Source of the DNA: Raffaelea ambrosiae | Lineage: Eukaryota; Ascomycota; Sordariomycetes; Ophiostomatales; Ophiostomataceae | Direction of reading: 5' to 3' | Assembly (NCBI GenBank): GCA_002778195.1 | Contig: PCDI01000004.1 | Coordinates: 196,074-260,073, forward strand | Length of the DNA: 64,000 nucleotides | Part shown: piece after piece, positions 22,073 through 32,285 of the stretch | Layout of the letters: the number at the start of each line of letters is the position of its first letter | Numbering within the stretch: the stretch's first letter is position 1 | The notes under the pieces: generated by a model | Told to the model about the DNA's origin: nothing | What the model saw: only the letters and a program-made list of their open reading frames with translations | Databases searched by the model: none | Position numbers and translations under genes: made by a program

Positions 22073-22507
22073 CTAAAGAACGGTGTACGGCGGTGGCGGT
22101 GCGACATATCCTTCGGCACTCCGAGGCGGTGCGACAGATTCTTCGGCACTCGGAAAGGATCCCTGGCCGTTGCGATGATCGCCGGTGTCAGCAATCGCTC
22201 CCATTTCCAGATCGGTCGTTTCTTCCGACCCAATAGCAGCCCATGGGATGCAGCAGACGGTCTCAGACTCTGATATATTCGAAAGAAACGGGCAAATGGA
22301 ACCGAAAAACAAGGACAAGAGCCACATCAGAGGTGACAGAGCAATCGTTAGAATGGCTGCTACCGTCAACAGAAGCCATCCACATGCATCTTTCGTTCCG
22401 CGCTGAATGAGCTTCGGATATCGTATGCATATATAATGCATGCCTCCGATGCCACAAAGTCCGTAGACCATCAAAAGACCATATGCAAGACCCTCGTCGT
22501 AGATCAT
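22073..22507 (-). CDS. Small membrane protein with C-terminal PPxY motif (copy 1)
   Basis: A single-exon frame of 144 residues whose start has a near-ideal context (CGCCACCATGA). Two hydrophobic segments lie at about residues 8-28 and 43-68. They are followed by ESETVCCIPWAAIGSEE, a polar tail with Glu/Ser/Ala, and the terminus VAPPPPYTVL. The PPPPY element is a PPxY (PY) motif near the extreme C terminus, the usual docking site for WW domains of HECT ligases. Copy 2 lies directly downstream on the same strand and shares the (Y/S)PKxxxQR segment, the second membrane helix, the CIPWAA-like patch and the PPPPY ending, so the two are a tandem duplication. I do not recognise the family. Confidence 0.62.
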   Translation of the reverse strand: MIYDEGLAYGLLMVYGLCGIGGMHYICIRYPKLIQRGTKDACGWLLLTVAAILTIALSPLMWLLSLFFGSICPFLSNISESETVCCIPWAAIGSEETTDLEMGAIADTGDHRNGQGSFPSAEESVAPPRSAEGYVAPPPPYTVL

Positions 22508-24254
22508 GGTGGCGATGTGTTGCAGCAGTGCTCGTGAGTTGATAGATGCGGTTTGTCGTAGCTGGGATCGAGGTGGACTTGCTTGTTGCTGTGTTGTAGT
22601 CGTGTTCCTCTCTCTGTTGTCGAGAAGCTTCGATGCCGTCGTAAATTTTCCGTACTTTCCACGGAATGTTAATTTTTTTTTTTTTACTTGTCTCTTTGCT
22701 TGTTTCTTTGCGAAAGAGGAGTGTGGGCGAATGCTGGATTACATACACAGGTCTATAAAAAATAGACAGCCTCTAGGGTGAGGGCATCTCGGCCGTACAC
22801 AATTGTATATATCAATCCACGGCGTACAGTGACGACTAGCGGCTGTTGGATATATTTCAACGTGCGCTACACGACAGTTTCCAGAAAGTTTTGTTGGAAA
22901 TGTGTGAAAATGAAATAGAATATGAGGTAGCGTGGCAATAAAATGGTAATCTACGGTTTTATCTAAACTGTTAGGGCCATGTCATCAGGTCTCTCACGTA
23001 ACTTTACAAGTCTGTCTTTGCACATCGAAAAGTGCCTGAGAAAACCGCCGCGAGAAAAACGTAAGCCGCTAGGCCAATACCCAGGTCAAGAAGCAGGCCA
23101 AGTCTGTCTGCATCCTTCGAGTGGCCAATTCCGGAGAGAGATGTGCTCCCCAATACCAGACCAAGCATAGTGAAGCACCGCAGTGCGTATTTGAAGCATG
23201 ACGAGATCTCGTGGTCAGATCGACATGATAACAGCTATCAGATTATACACCAACCGCTACGACGTCATTCTTACGGCTTTTAGCCGACCAGGGCAAAGCT
23301 CATTCGATGCCCAATCGATGCAGTGACTACTGGGGTTATTTTTCAGTCGATTCGTAAGTGTCTTCAGTCCAACCACTATTCCACATGGTGCTGTTGGGCT
23401 TCGAATACCCCGGTTCTCTTGCATGCCGACTTTCTACTTTGGAAAGACCGAAGCTACTACTAAACCCCCAGGGCGCCACAAGGGACAAGCACAGAATGCT
23501 GCCGACTTGGTTCCAACTCCATTTGCATTTCTGTGTAGCATTGAACATACTCACAAAAAAATCTCCGATCACAGTAGATGTATGAGCTTGCCGTGCTTCA
23601 GATTGGTAGCCCTCGCTATGATGTTGTTGGATTTAGAAGTGGGTCCACCGCCTCATTGGTCACTGACACTTGTGCGTTAAACCCACTTTCCTATTTCGTC
23701 TCAAACAACTGTCCGCTTATACCAGCACACGGGAAACGAAGTGCCCGCTGCCAATTGAAATGCTACGGAGAAAGAGAGCATCTGTTTTCAAGAATAAAAA
23801 TGACAATGGTCATCCCTTCTTGCAAAAAAAACAGAATGCTCTCAGTCACGCGTGATAGACAAGTCCCCGGAAGAATGAAGAGGCTAGTAATGTAAATCGA
23901 TGGGGAAAACATGCAAACAACAGTGCGGTCGAAATTACTTGAAAGAATAATCAAGTCGTGAAGACACAAAGTAGAGACAATCAGAATCATGCCTGTCTGC
24001 TTCTGGCTTGGGGGTTCTGTTAATAGTGGCATTCGAGGTAAGAACTGCCATTCATGGCGTCTTAGCGATTGCCCAGTCAGATGAGGCTCACTGAGAGTTG
24101 CCCCGCAGATGTAGTGGCGCATTTTGCCAAATAAATATTGCATGGCCATCCAATTTTGATCTCCGATGGCGTCACCTCACACACCCTTCCAAACGTTCAA
24201 TGGTCTACGCCCAATTCTTTGTAGAACAAATATCTTCAGTGATCAACTCTGACC
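22508..24254. other. Spacer with possible membrane-protein relic
   Basis: Apart from the open segment at 23004-23234 (listed separately) no gene is supported. There is a T run at 22672-22685 and a perfect 6+5+6 inverted repeat, GTCTAT-AAAAA-ATAGAC, at 22751-22767 upstream of PPxY copy 1. Confidence 0.45.
23004..23234 (-). pseudogene. Possible remnant or terminal exon of an integral membrane protein
   Basis: On the minus strand an open segment between an in-frame TAG and a TAA encodes 76 residues with two convincing hydrophobic stretches, CFTMLGLVLGSTSLSGIG and GLLLDLGIGLAAYVFLAAVF, ending FRCAKTDL. The composition is protein-like, unlike the other frames in this spacer. A further minus-strand fragment around 23430-23540 (LSLVAPWGFSSSFGLSKV) could be an upstream exon, but I could not build a coherent gene. 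The pattern vaguely resembles the last helices of DUF7702-type fungal membrane proteins, which is only an impression. It is either a decayed gene or a multi-exon gene whose other exons I missed. Confidence 0.25.
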
Positions 24255-25556
24255 ATGACAAAGGTCTTTCTGTGCGTGCTCGTCCTCATTTGTTGGTGGA
24301 GTCTGTGCAAGGACCCTGCTGACATGCCCGCAGAACAGGTGCCTCCGGCTACATCGGTGGCGATGTGTTGTACTTGCTAGCAAACAACCATCCTGATTTT
24401 CTCGTCAGTGCTCTTGTTCGGGATGCAGATAAGGGCAAAAAGATCAAGGAGGTCTACAAGAACATCCAAATTGTCGCTGGCGACCTGGACGACACGGACC
24501 TGATCAAACAAGAGGCCACTGAGGCGGACGTGATTCTACGTAAGATCCAATCAAACCAAATCGAGTCCAGTCAGAACCCCTGGAAAGACAGCTGTTGATA
24601 TTTCCTTCCTATAGACCTGGCTGCCACGGGCCACTTGAAGAGCGTGCAGGCCATCCACACAGCCCTCCGGGATTCCAATCGTTCGAAGCCAGGTAGGACG
24701 TGTTCATGCGTTCTCCGTGTCTTCAACTCCTGCTGTTTCGGTCGATTTGCATTGCATTTTGATTTCTAACACCCCCCTCCCCCCCCATAATGCAGGCCAC
24801 TGGATTCAGATATCCGGTGCTAGCGTCCTGGCCGCGGACGAGCTCGCTGACCCCAAGTACGTCCCCGGCTCGGAAAGCAGCGTCGTGTTCGACGACCTCG
24901 ACGGCATCGAAGACATCCGCGCCATGATCCGCCGCCATCCCACCAGCCGTGCTGTCGACAACTACATCCTGGACATGGCTGCACGCACCCCAACCGTCCG
25001 GACAGCGCTGGTGGCACCACCTATCATCTACGGAAAGGGCCGTGGGCCGGTGCACCAGCGCAGCGTCCAGATCCCCGAGCTGGCCCGCGTGACGATCGAG
25101 CGCAAGCGAGGCCTGCGCGTGGGCGCGGGCTTGAGCCAATGGGGCGATGTGCACATTGGAGATGTGGGCGGACTGCTGCTCCGTCTAGCGGAGGAGGCCG
25201 TGCAGGAACAGGGGGCACCGGGCAGCGACATACCATCGAGCCCGCAGCTCTGGGGCGAGAACGGCATCTACCTGACTGGCCTAGGCGAGCAGACCTTTGG
25301 CGAGATTTCACAGGCCGTCGCCGAAGCTGCGGCCAAGCAGGGTCTCATTCCCAGCGCCGATGTGGATGAGGTCAACGGCACAGATGCAGACACATTGCTG
25401 CCGCACGGCAATCTCTTGTACGGGACCAATGCCCGGAGCAAATCCCGGCGCGGCAAAGAGGTGGCGGGCTGGAAGCCGCATCACGGGAATCTGGCCGAGG
25501 AGATTCCTCGGGCCGTTGAGGCCGAAGCCCGGGATCTGGCAGCGAAGGGGCAGTGA
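24255..25556 (+). CDS. NAD(P)-binding Rossmann-fold epimerase/reductase (extended SDR, NmrA-like)
   Basis: Four exons, 24255-24271, 24334-24539, 24615-24692 and 24796-25556, give 353 residues. The first exon is only 17 nt and encodes MTKVF plus two bases; after a 62-nt intron the frame becomes MTKVFLTGASGYIGGDVL, restoring the TGxxGxxG dinucleotide-binding motif at residues 7-14. ALVRD follows beta-strand 2, the GDLDD segment follows strand 3, and HLAATGH follows strand 4, as in extended SDRs. A YxxxK-type catalytic pair is not obvious, so a reductase, isomerase or regulatory NmrA-like role remains open. The gene is on the same strand as, and 387 bp upstream of, the aldehyde dehydrogenase. 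Confidence 0.82.
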
Positions 25557-25943
25557 GGATCCGCACAGCAGATGCAGACAGAAGCGGACAGAAGAGAAAG
25601 AAAGATAGCGTTGCGGTATCTGCAACGGGCATGAGTAACTCATGGGTGGGCCATTATCAATCGTAACTGGCTGCATGCAGTGTCCGGCAGCTCTTTTTAG
25701 GAAGGTCTACGCGCCGGCCAAAAAGAAACCCCACATGCACTGTAAGATACGCAGTCGTTAGGCAGTGCATTAACACCGATCTCTGGGATGTAGCGAGGAC
25801 CCACTCGACTTTGTGTGCCCGAAGCAGAAAGAACCCCCAAACCTCTACAAGCCGTGCTGGCTCTATACAACCTGTGTCAGGATTGCTGCACCTTTGTCAC
25901 TGTTTTGTTTTTGCCGTCTCTCCCCATCAAAGAAAGCGCAGAC
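25557..25943. promoter_or_regulatory. Promoter region of the aldehyde dehydrogenase gene
   Basis: This 387-bp spacer contains the 3' end of the SDR gene and a TATA-like CTATACAA near 25862, about 80 bp before the ALDH start. No binding site was recognised with confidence. Confidence 0.35.
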
Positions 25944-27596
25944 ATGGCTGACCTGGTTGTGCACCTGACGGCTCCCAACGGCCGGTCCTACGACCAGCCG
26001 ACAGGCCTCTTTATCAACAATGCCTTTGTCAAGGCATCGGGCAGCCAGCTCGTCACGTCCATTGATCCTGCGTATGTGTTTTCTTTTGGCTCCCGAAGTA
26101 TGGGCGTCTGAACCAGAGACTAACCCTTCCCAGTACAGAAGAGCAGATTTGCAGCGTGCAGGCCGCCACGGCCGAGGATGTCGACAAGGCCGTCAAGGCA
26201 GCCCGGGCCGCCCTGGTCAGCGACGCCTGGAAGAAGCTGCCGGCATCTGAGCGCGGCATTCTCATGAACCGCCTGGCCGATCTGATCGAGGCCAACAAGG
26301 AGCTATTTGCCACGATCGATGCTTGGGACAATGGTGTGTGCTGCTGCTCACTTGCTCCATCGGGCAGGCCGCACACGCGCACACACAGACTGACACCTTC
26401 CAGGAAAGGCCTACACCGAGGCCATGCAAAACGACCTGCCCGAGGCCATTGGCGTCATCCGCTACTACGCCGGCTGGTGTGACAAGATCTTTGGACACAC
26501 CATCCCCGTGCCCAACAAGCTCGCCTACACCCTGCGCCAGCCCATCGGCGTGGTCGGCCAGATCATCCCCTGGAACTACCCGCTGTCCATGGCCACCTGG
26601 AAGCTGGGTCCCGCCCTTGCCTGTGGCAACACCGTCGTTCTCAAGGCCGCTGAACAGACGCCGCTGAGTATCCTCGTCCTCGGCACTCTGATCCAGCAGG
26701 CCGGCTTCCCCCCGGGCGTCGTCAACTTCATCAATGGCTTCGGCCGCGAGGCCGGTGCCGCGCTGGTGCAGCACCCGCTCGTCGACAAGGTGGCTTTCAC
26801 GGGCTCGACGGCTACGGGTACGCAGATTATGAAGCTCGCGTCGGCGACGCTCAAAAACGTCACGCTTGAGACGGGCGGCAAGTCGCCCCTCCTCGTCTTT
26901 GACGACGCCGACCTCGACCAGGCCGTCAAGTGGTCGCACTACGGCATCATGTCCAACCAGGGCCAGATCTGCACGGCCACATCGCGCATTCTCGTCCAGC
27001 GCGGCATCTACGACGAGTTCGTCAAGCAGTTTGTCGCCCGCGTGGCCGACGTGAAGATCGGCCACCAGTGGGACCCGGACACCTTCCAGGGCCCGCAGGT
27101 CTCCAAGGCCCAGTACGACCGCATCCTGTCGTACATGGACTCGGGCCGCAAGTCGGGCGCGCACGTCGCCACCGGAGGCAAGGCACTGACCAATATTGCC
27201 AATGTCCAGGGCCAGGTCACGGGCAAGGGCTACTACGTGGCGCCGACCGTCTTCACCGAGGTCACCGACGACATGCCGATCTGGCGCGAGGAGATCTTTG
27301 GCCCGGTCGTGGTCATCCAGGCGTTTGACGACGAGGCCGCGGCGGTGCACAGCGCCAACGACACGGCGTACGGCCTGGGCGCGGCCGTGTTCACGACGAA
27401 CCTGGAGCGGGCACACCGGGTGGCCGAGTCGATCGAAGCGGGCATGGTGTGGATCAACAGCAGCCAAGACTGCGATCCGCGGATTCCCTTTGGAGGTGTG
27501 AAGCAGAGCGGTATCGGCCGAGAGCTCGGCGAAGCTGGGCTGGAGGCGTACTCGCAGATCAAGGCGGTGCACGTTAACATGGGAACGAAGCTGTGA
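25944..27596 (+). CDS. NAD(P)+-dependent aldehyde dehydrogenase
   Basis: Three exons, 25944-26071, 26134-26333 and 26404-27596, encode 506 residues, the normal size for the ALDH1/2-type superfamily. The catalytic Cys299 lies in NQGQICTATSR and the general base Glu265 in LETGGKSP. The cofactor-site motif FTGST is at 242-246 and the oxyanion-hole Asn167 in IPWNYP. The C-terminal EIFGPVV and PFGGVKQSGIGRELG motifs are intact. There is no obvious targeting peptide, so a cytosolic enzyme oxidising acetaldehyde or other aliphatic aldehydes to acids is likely; substrate cannot be read from the sequence. Introns of 62 and 70 nt interrupt the N-terminal third. Confidence 0.95.
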
Positions 27597-27906
27597 GTTA
27601 ACTAGAGAGAGTCAGTTGAAGTATCAAGTTTTTCTATACTGGTCGTGTAGCTACGAAATGAAAGGAAGGCGGTTTCAACAACAACAAAATACATCTTGTT
27701 TTGTTTTAAAAAGTTCGTTTGGCGTCATGTCCAGATGCTTGAGTCAAGTGAAATAGAAGAGAAGAAAGAGAACAGAAAGAAAATGTTGCACATCAGTTGC
27801 TCGACATGGTCTTGAAATTGTAGGTTGATGCTCCACTTTACATGCGTCTGACCGCCTTTTACATAAGAAAATAAGCGCCAAAATTCTCGAATCTCACAGA
27901 CCTAAA

Positions 27907-27978
27907 GGGGCTGTAACTCAGTGGTAGAGTGCTCGCTTTGCATGCGAGAAGCCTAGGGTTCGATCCCCTACTGCTCCA
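27907..27978 (+). tRNA. tRNA-Ala (anticodon UGC), intronless
   Basis: The 72-nt sequence folds as a cloverleaf. Acceptor GGGGCTG pairs with CTGCTCC, the D-stem is ACTC/GAGT, the anticodon stem CTCGC/GCGAG with loop TTTGCAT (TGC at 27939-27941), and the T-stem TAGGG/CCCTA with loop TTCGATC. The discriminator is A. The G3-U70 wobble that specifies alanine is present. Two oddities: U6 faces U67 in the acceptor stem, and the usual G10-C25 D-stem pair is A10-U25. The B box (GGTTCGATCCC) is good, and a T7 run follows at 27987-27993. Confidence 0.93.
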
Positions 27979-27986
27979 AGTGATTA

Positions 27987-27993
27987 TTTTTTT
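27987..27993 (+). terminator. RNA polymerase III T-run terminator
   Basis: Seven consecutive T residues begin 9 nt after the tRNA-Ala 3' end, the standard Pol III stop signal. Confidence 0.75.
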
Positions 27994-28672
27994 GCCTTCT
28001 GTTTTTTCTTTTCTTTTTGTTCCATATTACGTCTGCTTAAGTTTCTCTTGTTTTCAACCAGTTTCTCCGCATCGTATATTTTTATTCGTTTAAAATCATT
28101 CACTTCTCCTCACAACGTATCGACTTATTCTTCTGATATCTTTGCAGAGTGGCGTTCGTGGTCCACAGACATCCCGTCTGTCCACCCAGATTATTTGTAT
28201 ATACAGGCACCTTGAAACCCTAGCCACCATTCGTCTATCATGACAGCTCCCTTACTTCCATAATTTTTTTTTCAAGCTCCCCCCTTACATACAAAAAAAA
28301 ACCCATGATACAAACGAAACGTGAAAGTGAAAGAAAAAACGCCTTTCGGCAGACCCTGTCAACAAATGCCAGCATATCCCGGTGATTTTATGTAAACAAA
28401 AAAAAAAAAAAAAGGAAAAATATCAGCCTCACTCTCATCTATTTTTCAAACTTCTTCATTCTTCTTTCTTTTTTTTTTTCCTTTGGGTTATGGTACAACA
28501 GTATTAAAACAATAGGGAGAAGAGTTTGAAAAAGGAGAAAGGAGGTGAGGTAGGAGAGATCTAAGAGTAGGTTTTTGAGAGCATTTTGAGTGAGAGGTTC
28601 AAGAGAGCGAAGGAGGTGGTATGTGCATGCGAAGAGAGTGAAATAACAGAAACGGAAAACAGGCTACCATGA

Positions 28673-30447
28673 TTATATGTAATCCCGTCCGCTTTTCTGC
28701 ATCTCAATCAACCGCCAGCCGCGGGTCTCGGGATTGGTGACGTCCTCCGGCACGCGCGTGATGCCAATGGCATAGGTCACCAGCTGGACCTTGTCCTCCA
28801 TGCCGGCAGCCAGCTCCTCGGTCTTGACCTTACGGTAGACGTGGACCTCCTGGGTGCGGCAGGTAATGATGAAGACGGGGATCTCGCCAGGCTCGAGCAT
28901 GCGGGCCTTGAGAATGTCGACGTGGCGGATGTCGAGAATGCGGCCGTCGGAGTGCAGACCGGCCTGCAGGTACTGCTTGGTCAGGGCCTCGTAGACGGAG
29001 AACTGAGCCTCGGACAGCCACAGCTTGAGCGTCTCAATGTCGCCCTTGACGTAGGCGTCGAGGACCTCGGGCAGGATGTACTCGCGCAGCTCGCGCAGGA
29101 AGGGCTCCAGCTGGAAGAAGGGGTCCATCTGGCGCAGCTTCTTGATGACCATGGCGGTCTCATTCTCGGCAAAGAAGCCAGCGACGCGGTCGGTGATGCT
29201 GCGGGCGGTGGAGATGAGCGGGTTCTCAGACTCGTTGTAGACGTCCTTCATGGTGAAGAAGCCCTGCACGACCTTGTTCGAGTCCTTGAAGTCGCGCCAT
29301 GCCTCCTTCCAGGCGGCATCCTTGTGGACGGTGATGTTTGTTCCAGCACTAGAGAAAGAGGGGTTTTGGTTAGCGTGGAAAGACGTCATGCTTTGCACGC
29401 GAGCACCGCTACTACTCACTTTGGGTCTTCCTCCATCACCTCGGCCGGCCCATTCTGCATCTCCGTCTTGCGCCATTTCTCGCGCCGCTTGCGCCGCTCC
29501 TCCTTCTCGACCCAGCCGCCGTAGCGCGAGCTGCTGCCGTCGTCGATGACGTCCTTGACGTTCTTGTACGCCTCGGTCTCGCGGATGGGCTTGGTGGCCT
29601 TGTCCAGCACCTCGCCGGTCACGTTGGCGCCGTGGCGCACGCCCTTCATCACGGGCGTCTCCCAAGTCCACTGGGCGCCTTTGCCGACAGCGGTGGCGGT
29701 GGTCTTGATGACGTTGGTGGCCGTGGACGAGACGGCGCCAGAGGTGGCCTCGTAAGCCTTGCGTGCGCGCTGCACGGATTCGCTCTCAGTGAACTGGTGC
29801 GCGCCCTCGGCCAGCGCCTTGGTCGACTCGTTCCACTCCTTGGACTGCTTGAACTCAGACTGCATCGTGTCCATAAACACCTGCCACGGCGTCTTGTCGC
29901 CGTGTGGTGGCGGTGGCGGCAGCTCCTCTTCCTTCTTCTTTTCGTCCTTGCTCTTGCTCTCCTCACCAGCCTCACCGCCCTCGCCGGCCTCGCCGCTGCT
30001 AGCCTTGGCCTTGTCCGCGCCGTCAGCCTCGGCCTCGCCCTTTGGTGCTTCTTGTGCGCCGTCAGCCTTGGGCTTCTGCTGCTCGGCTTGTTGTGACTGA
30101 TGTTGTTGTTGTTGCTGCTGCTGCTGCTGCATCCTCAGGAAGCTAGTGTGGAAGGCGCGCGACTGGGAGGGAAGGGCGGCAGTGCGCAGGGTGGGCGGAA
30201 AGAAGGGCGAGGATAGAAGGGTCGCTGCTGGAGAGCGGGTGGTGGCGACGGTGGTGGAGGAGAAGCTCGACGGCGAGCCGGACCGGAGGGCGGCATCATC
30301 GTTGTTGCGCAGGAGGCTGCCGGGTGTTGTCAGTAACCGGCGGTAGGCTGGCGCCCGGCCATGTGCTGCGCTCGCATGGAAAGAAGAGGACGCCGGCGAG
30401 AGGGCATTTGCGGAAGACCGCCGGGCGGCATTGAGCAGAGAGTTCAT
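28673..30447 (-). CDS. TIM44: Mitochondrial inner-membrane import subunit Tim44
   Basis: Exons 29420-30447 and 28673-29348 (71-nt intron) give 567 residues. The N terminus MNSLLNAARRSSANAL is basic and Ser/Arg-rich, a typical matrix presequence. Next comes a Gln run, then a disordered Ala/Glu/Lys-rich stretch and the helical region ending in the conserved YGGWVEKEERRKRREKWR. The C-terminal Tim44 domain (about 350-567) includes KVVQGFFTMKDVYNESENPL, FFAENETA and the ending GWRLIEMQKSGRDYI. Tim44 tethers mtHsp70 to the TIM23 channel at the matrix face. An in-frame ATG at 30549 exists but would place 34 non-presequence-like residues in front. Confidence 0.95.
30088..30133 (-). repeat. Poly-Gln coding tract in TIM44
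   Basis: CAG/CAA repeats encode about ten consecutive Gln, then HQSQQ, within the disordered segment after the presequence. Confidence 0.8.
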
Positions 30448-31064
30448 ATTTTGAGGCTGGTTTCTCTCCGGGAGGAGGCGGGAATATGCGACGAACCTCC
30501 GGAGGGGGAGGGGGGATGGGAGGAGGACGCAGAAAGAAAATGCAAACAAAAAGGGAACAAGAAGGGCAAAACGACCAATGCGCAGTGCGGGGAGGGAAAG
30601 GAAGGGAGGGAGAGGGGTGTGGAGGGTGGAGGGCGGGCAACCGTACGAAGAAGGCGACGCTGATGCGGATTTGTTGAATTTTTTCGTTTTTGGTGGAGAG
30701 CGAGAGAAGAAAATCGAAAGTATGACGATCTTTGCTGTGGTCGGGATTGGCCACTGCGCTGGTGCTGGCCTTTGAGTGGCTGCCCGGTCGTCGGACAGGC
30801 GGCTGAGCGCTATTATGGTATGTACTATGTACCACTGGTCTTAACTACAGTGTGGTTTGTAGGCGCCTCGGGACCTAGAACCGGGGCCCCCAGCAGCCGA
30901 ACGCCTATTGGCTGCAGCCATCTCTGAGCTTTTCTCGCCTGGTAAAATTGAGAGATCTTCACATCAGCAAAAAAACGACGCCTCGCAACCCCCTCGCGCA
31001 ACATCCGACCACCACCACACACGCCCGACTGCCACCACGAGCCAATTGGGCAGACGCGGCCATC
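30448..31064. promoter_or_regulatory. Bidirectional promoter of TIM44 and the uS11m gene, with CCAAT boxes
   Basis: A 617-bp divergent spacer. ATTGG (CCAAT on the minus strand) occurs at 30746-30750 and 30907-30911, and CCAATTGG at 31042-31049, the last probably in the leader. The HAP complex binds CCAAT and is known to regulate respiratory and mitochondrial genes in fungi; its action here is inferred. A palindromic GGTATGTACTATGTACC lies at 30817-30833. G/A-rich sequence at 30490-30640 is the TIM44 leader seen from the other strand. Confidence 0.45.
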
Positions 31065-31913
31065 ATGGACAAAACCCCCGGCGCCAGGATGCTGGTGCGT
31101 GCGCTGTTCCGCGGCGTGTCGGCGACGCCGCTGCCGAGAGCCTGCTGCCGACTTGCTCTGCGAACGCAGCCAACACAGATGCCCTCGACCATGCGGGTAG
31201 TCCGGCCCTTCACAAGCTCAACGCCTGCCCGCAGCGACGACAAGCCGCCGTCAGACGTTGCGAGCACCCTGCAGGGCGCGCTCTCGAGCCTCGGTGGCTC
31301 GAAGCCGACCACCACCGACTCCCCGACGGCACCACCACAACCGCCGCCGCCACCACCACGCAGGAACATGATGGAGGGCCTGGCCGACCTGCTGCCGTCG
31401 TCGAGCAGGACCAACGACCTGTACGGCACCGCGGCCAGCGGCACGTCCTCGCCCAGTGCGGCCCTGGGCCAGGCGCTCGGCGGTCTCAGCGGCCTGCCCG
31501 ACAGCTTCTCTCGCATGCAGCGCGAGGCCAACCAGTCCACGGACGAGTACCACTTCAGCGTCTACTGCCACAAGCACAACACGCACATCACCGTGTCGAA
31601 GCCGAACTACGACGTCATCATGTCCATGTCAGCGGGAACTCTGGGCTTCCGCAAGGGCGGCCGCGGCTCCTACGACGCTGCCTACCAGCTGGGCGCCTAC
31701 GTGTGCGACCGGCTTTACCAGCGCGGCTGGCACCACACGATCCAGAAGATGTCTGTGTCGCTGCGCGGCTACGGCCAGGGCCGTGAGGCTGTTACCAAGA
31801 TTCTACTAGGCACCGAGGGCCGGCTACTGCGGCCCAAGATCACGCGTGTGGCCGACAGCACCCGGCTCAAGATTGGTGGCACACGGTCACCCCGGCCGCG
31901 GCGTCTGGGTTAG
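31065..31913 (+). CDS. MRPS18: Mitochondrial small-subunit ribosomal protein uS11m
   Basis: A single exon of 282 residues. The N-terminal ~110 residues are basic, Ser/Pro/Thr-rich and contain a poly-Pro run, consistent with a mitochondrial presequence and extension. The uS11 fold starts near DEYHFSVYCHKHNTHI and includes TLGFRKGGRGSYDAAYQLG, SLRGYGQGREA and the basic tail ending GTRSPRPRRLG. uS11m binds the platform of the mitoribosomal small subunit. The symbol follows the yeast orthologue name. The start at 31065 was chosen because it gives a basic presequence (MDKTPGARMLVRALFR). An in-frame ATG at 30948 would begin in the leader. Confidence 0.88.
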   Translation: MDKTPGARMLVRALFRGVSATPLPRACCRLALRTQPTQMPSTMRVVRPFTSSTPARSDDKPPSDVASTLQGALSSLGGSKPTTTDSPTAPPQPPPPPPRRNMMEGLADLLPSSSRTNDLYGTAASGTSSPSAALGQALGGLSGLPDSFSRMQREANQSTDEYHFSVYCHKHNTHITVSKPNYDVIMSMSAGTLGFRKGGRGSYDAAYQLGAYVCDRLYQRGWHHTIQKMSVSLRGYGQGREAVTKILLGTEGRLLRPKITRVADSTRLKIGGTRSPRPRRLG

Positions 31914-32285
31914 AGCGGACAGGCCAAGGATGGAGGAGCAGGGGAAGCAGGAGATGCGAAGAACACAAAAGTTTTGTATCTCACATTTTATGTATTATAC
32001 ATTTTCATATAAACACGTTGTCGACATGTACAAGACAGCCCCCCCAAAAAAGCCATACCATCAACTTTTTTTTGTTCTAGTTGCATATGGCATTAACCGT
32101 GCGATTTTTTTTTTGGTTGATTTTTTTTTTTTTTTTTTCGGAGCACCTGGCTGAGCACCCTAATTTACAGCGGTCTCGCTAGCGGGCACCGCCTGAGTCC
32201 ACTAAAAACCCCGCATATCAACGAGCTTCATATCGGAGCTTTCGCGATCCTGTCCTGCACCACCAGCCATGGACCCAGCCGACCA
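31914..32285. other. Short spacer before BCS1
   Basis: 372 bp containing the uS11m 3' UTR and a long T tract at about 32119-32139. No gene seen. Low-complexity T tracts here may be prone to assembly error. Confidence 0.5.

Larger units (their letters stand above)
27597..28672. other. Spacer carrying a tRNA gene
   Basis: Apart from the tRNA at 27907-27978 nothing is recognised. The segment is AT-rich, with an A run near 28398-28413 and a T run near 28471-28480, and includes the 3' UTRs of ALDH (+) and TIM44 (-). Confidence 0.6.

Noticed and set aside
21370..22233. 287-codon minus-strand frame taken as one gene
   Set aside because: Its 5' third overlaps the better-supported PPxY copy 1 in another frame, and its 3' end bypasses the splice that yields the PPPPYKL terminus. 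Only its middle part is used in copy 2.
26262..27572. 436-codon open frame antisense to the aldehyde dehydrogenase gene
   Set aside because: It is a shadow of strong G/C third-position bias in the sense gene. It has no domain features, whereas the sense strand has complete ALDH motifs.
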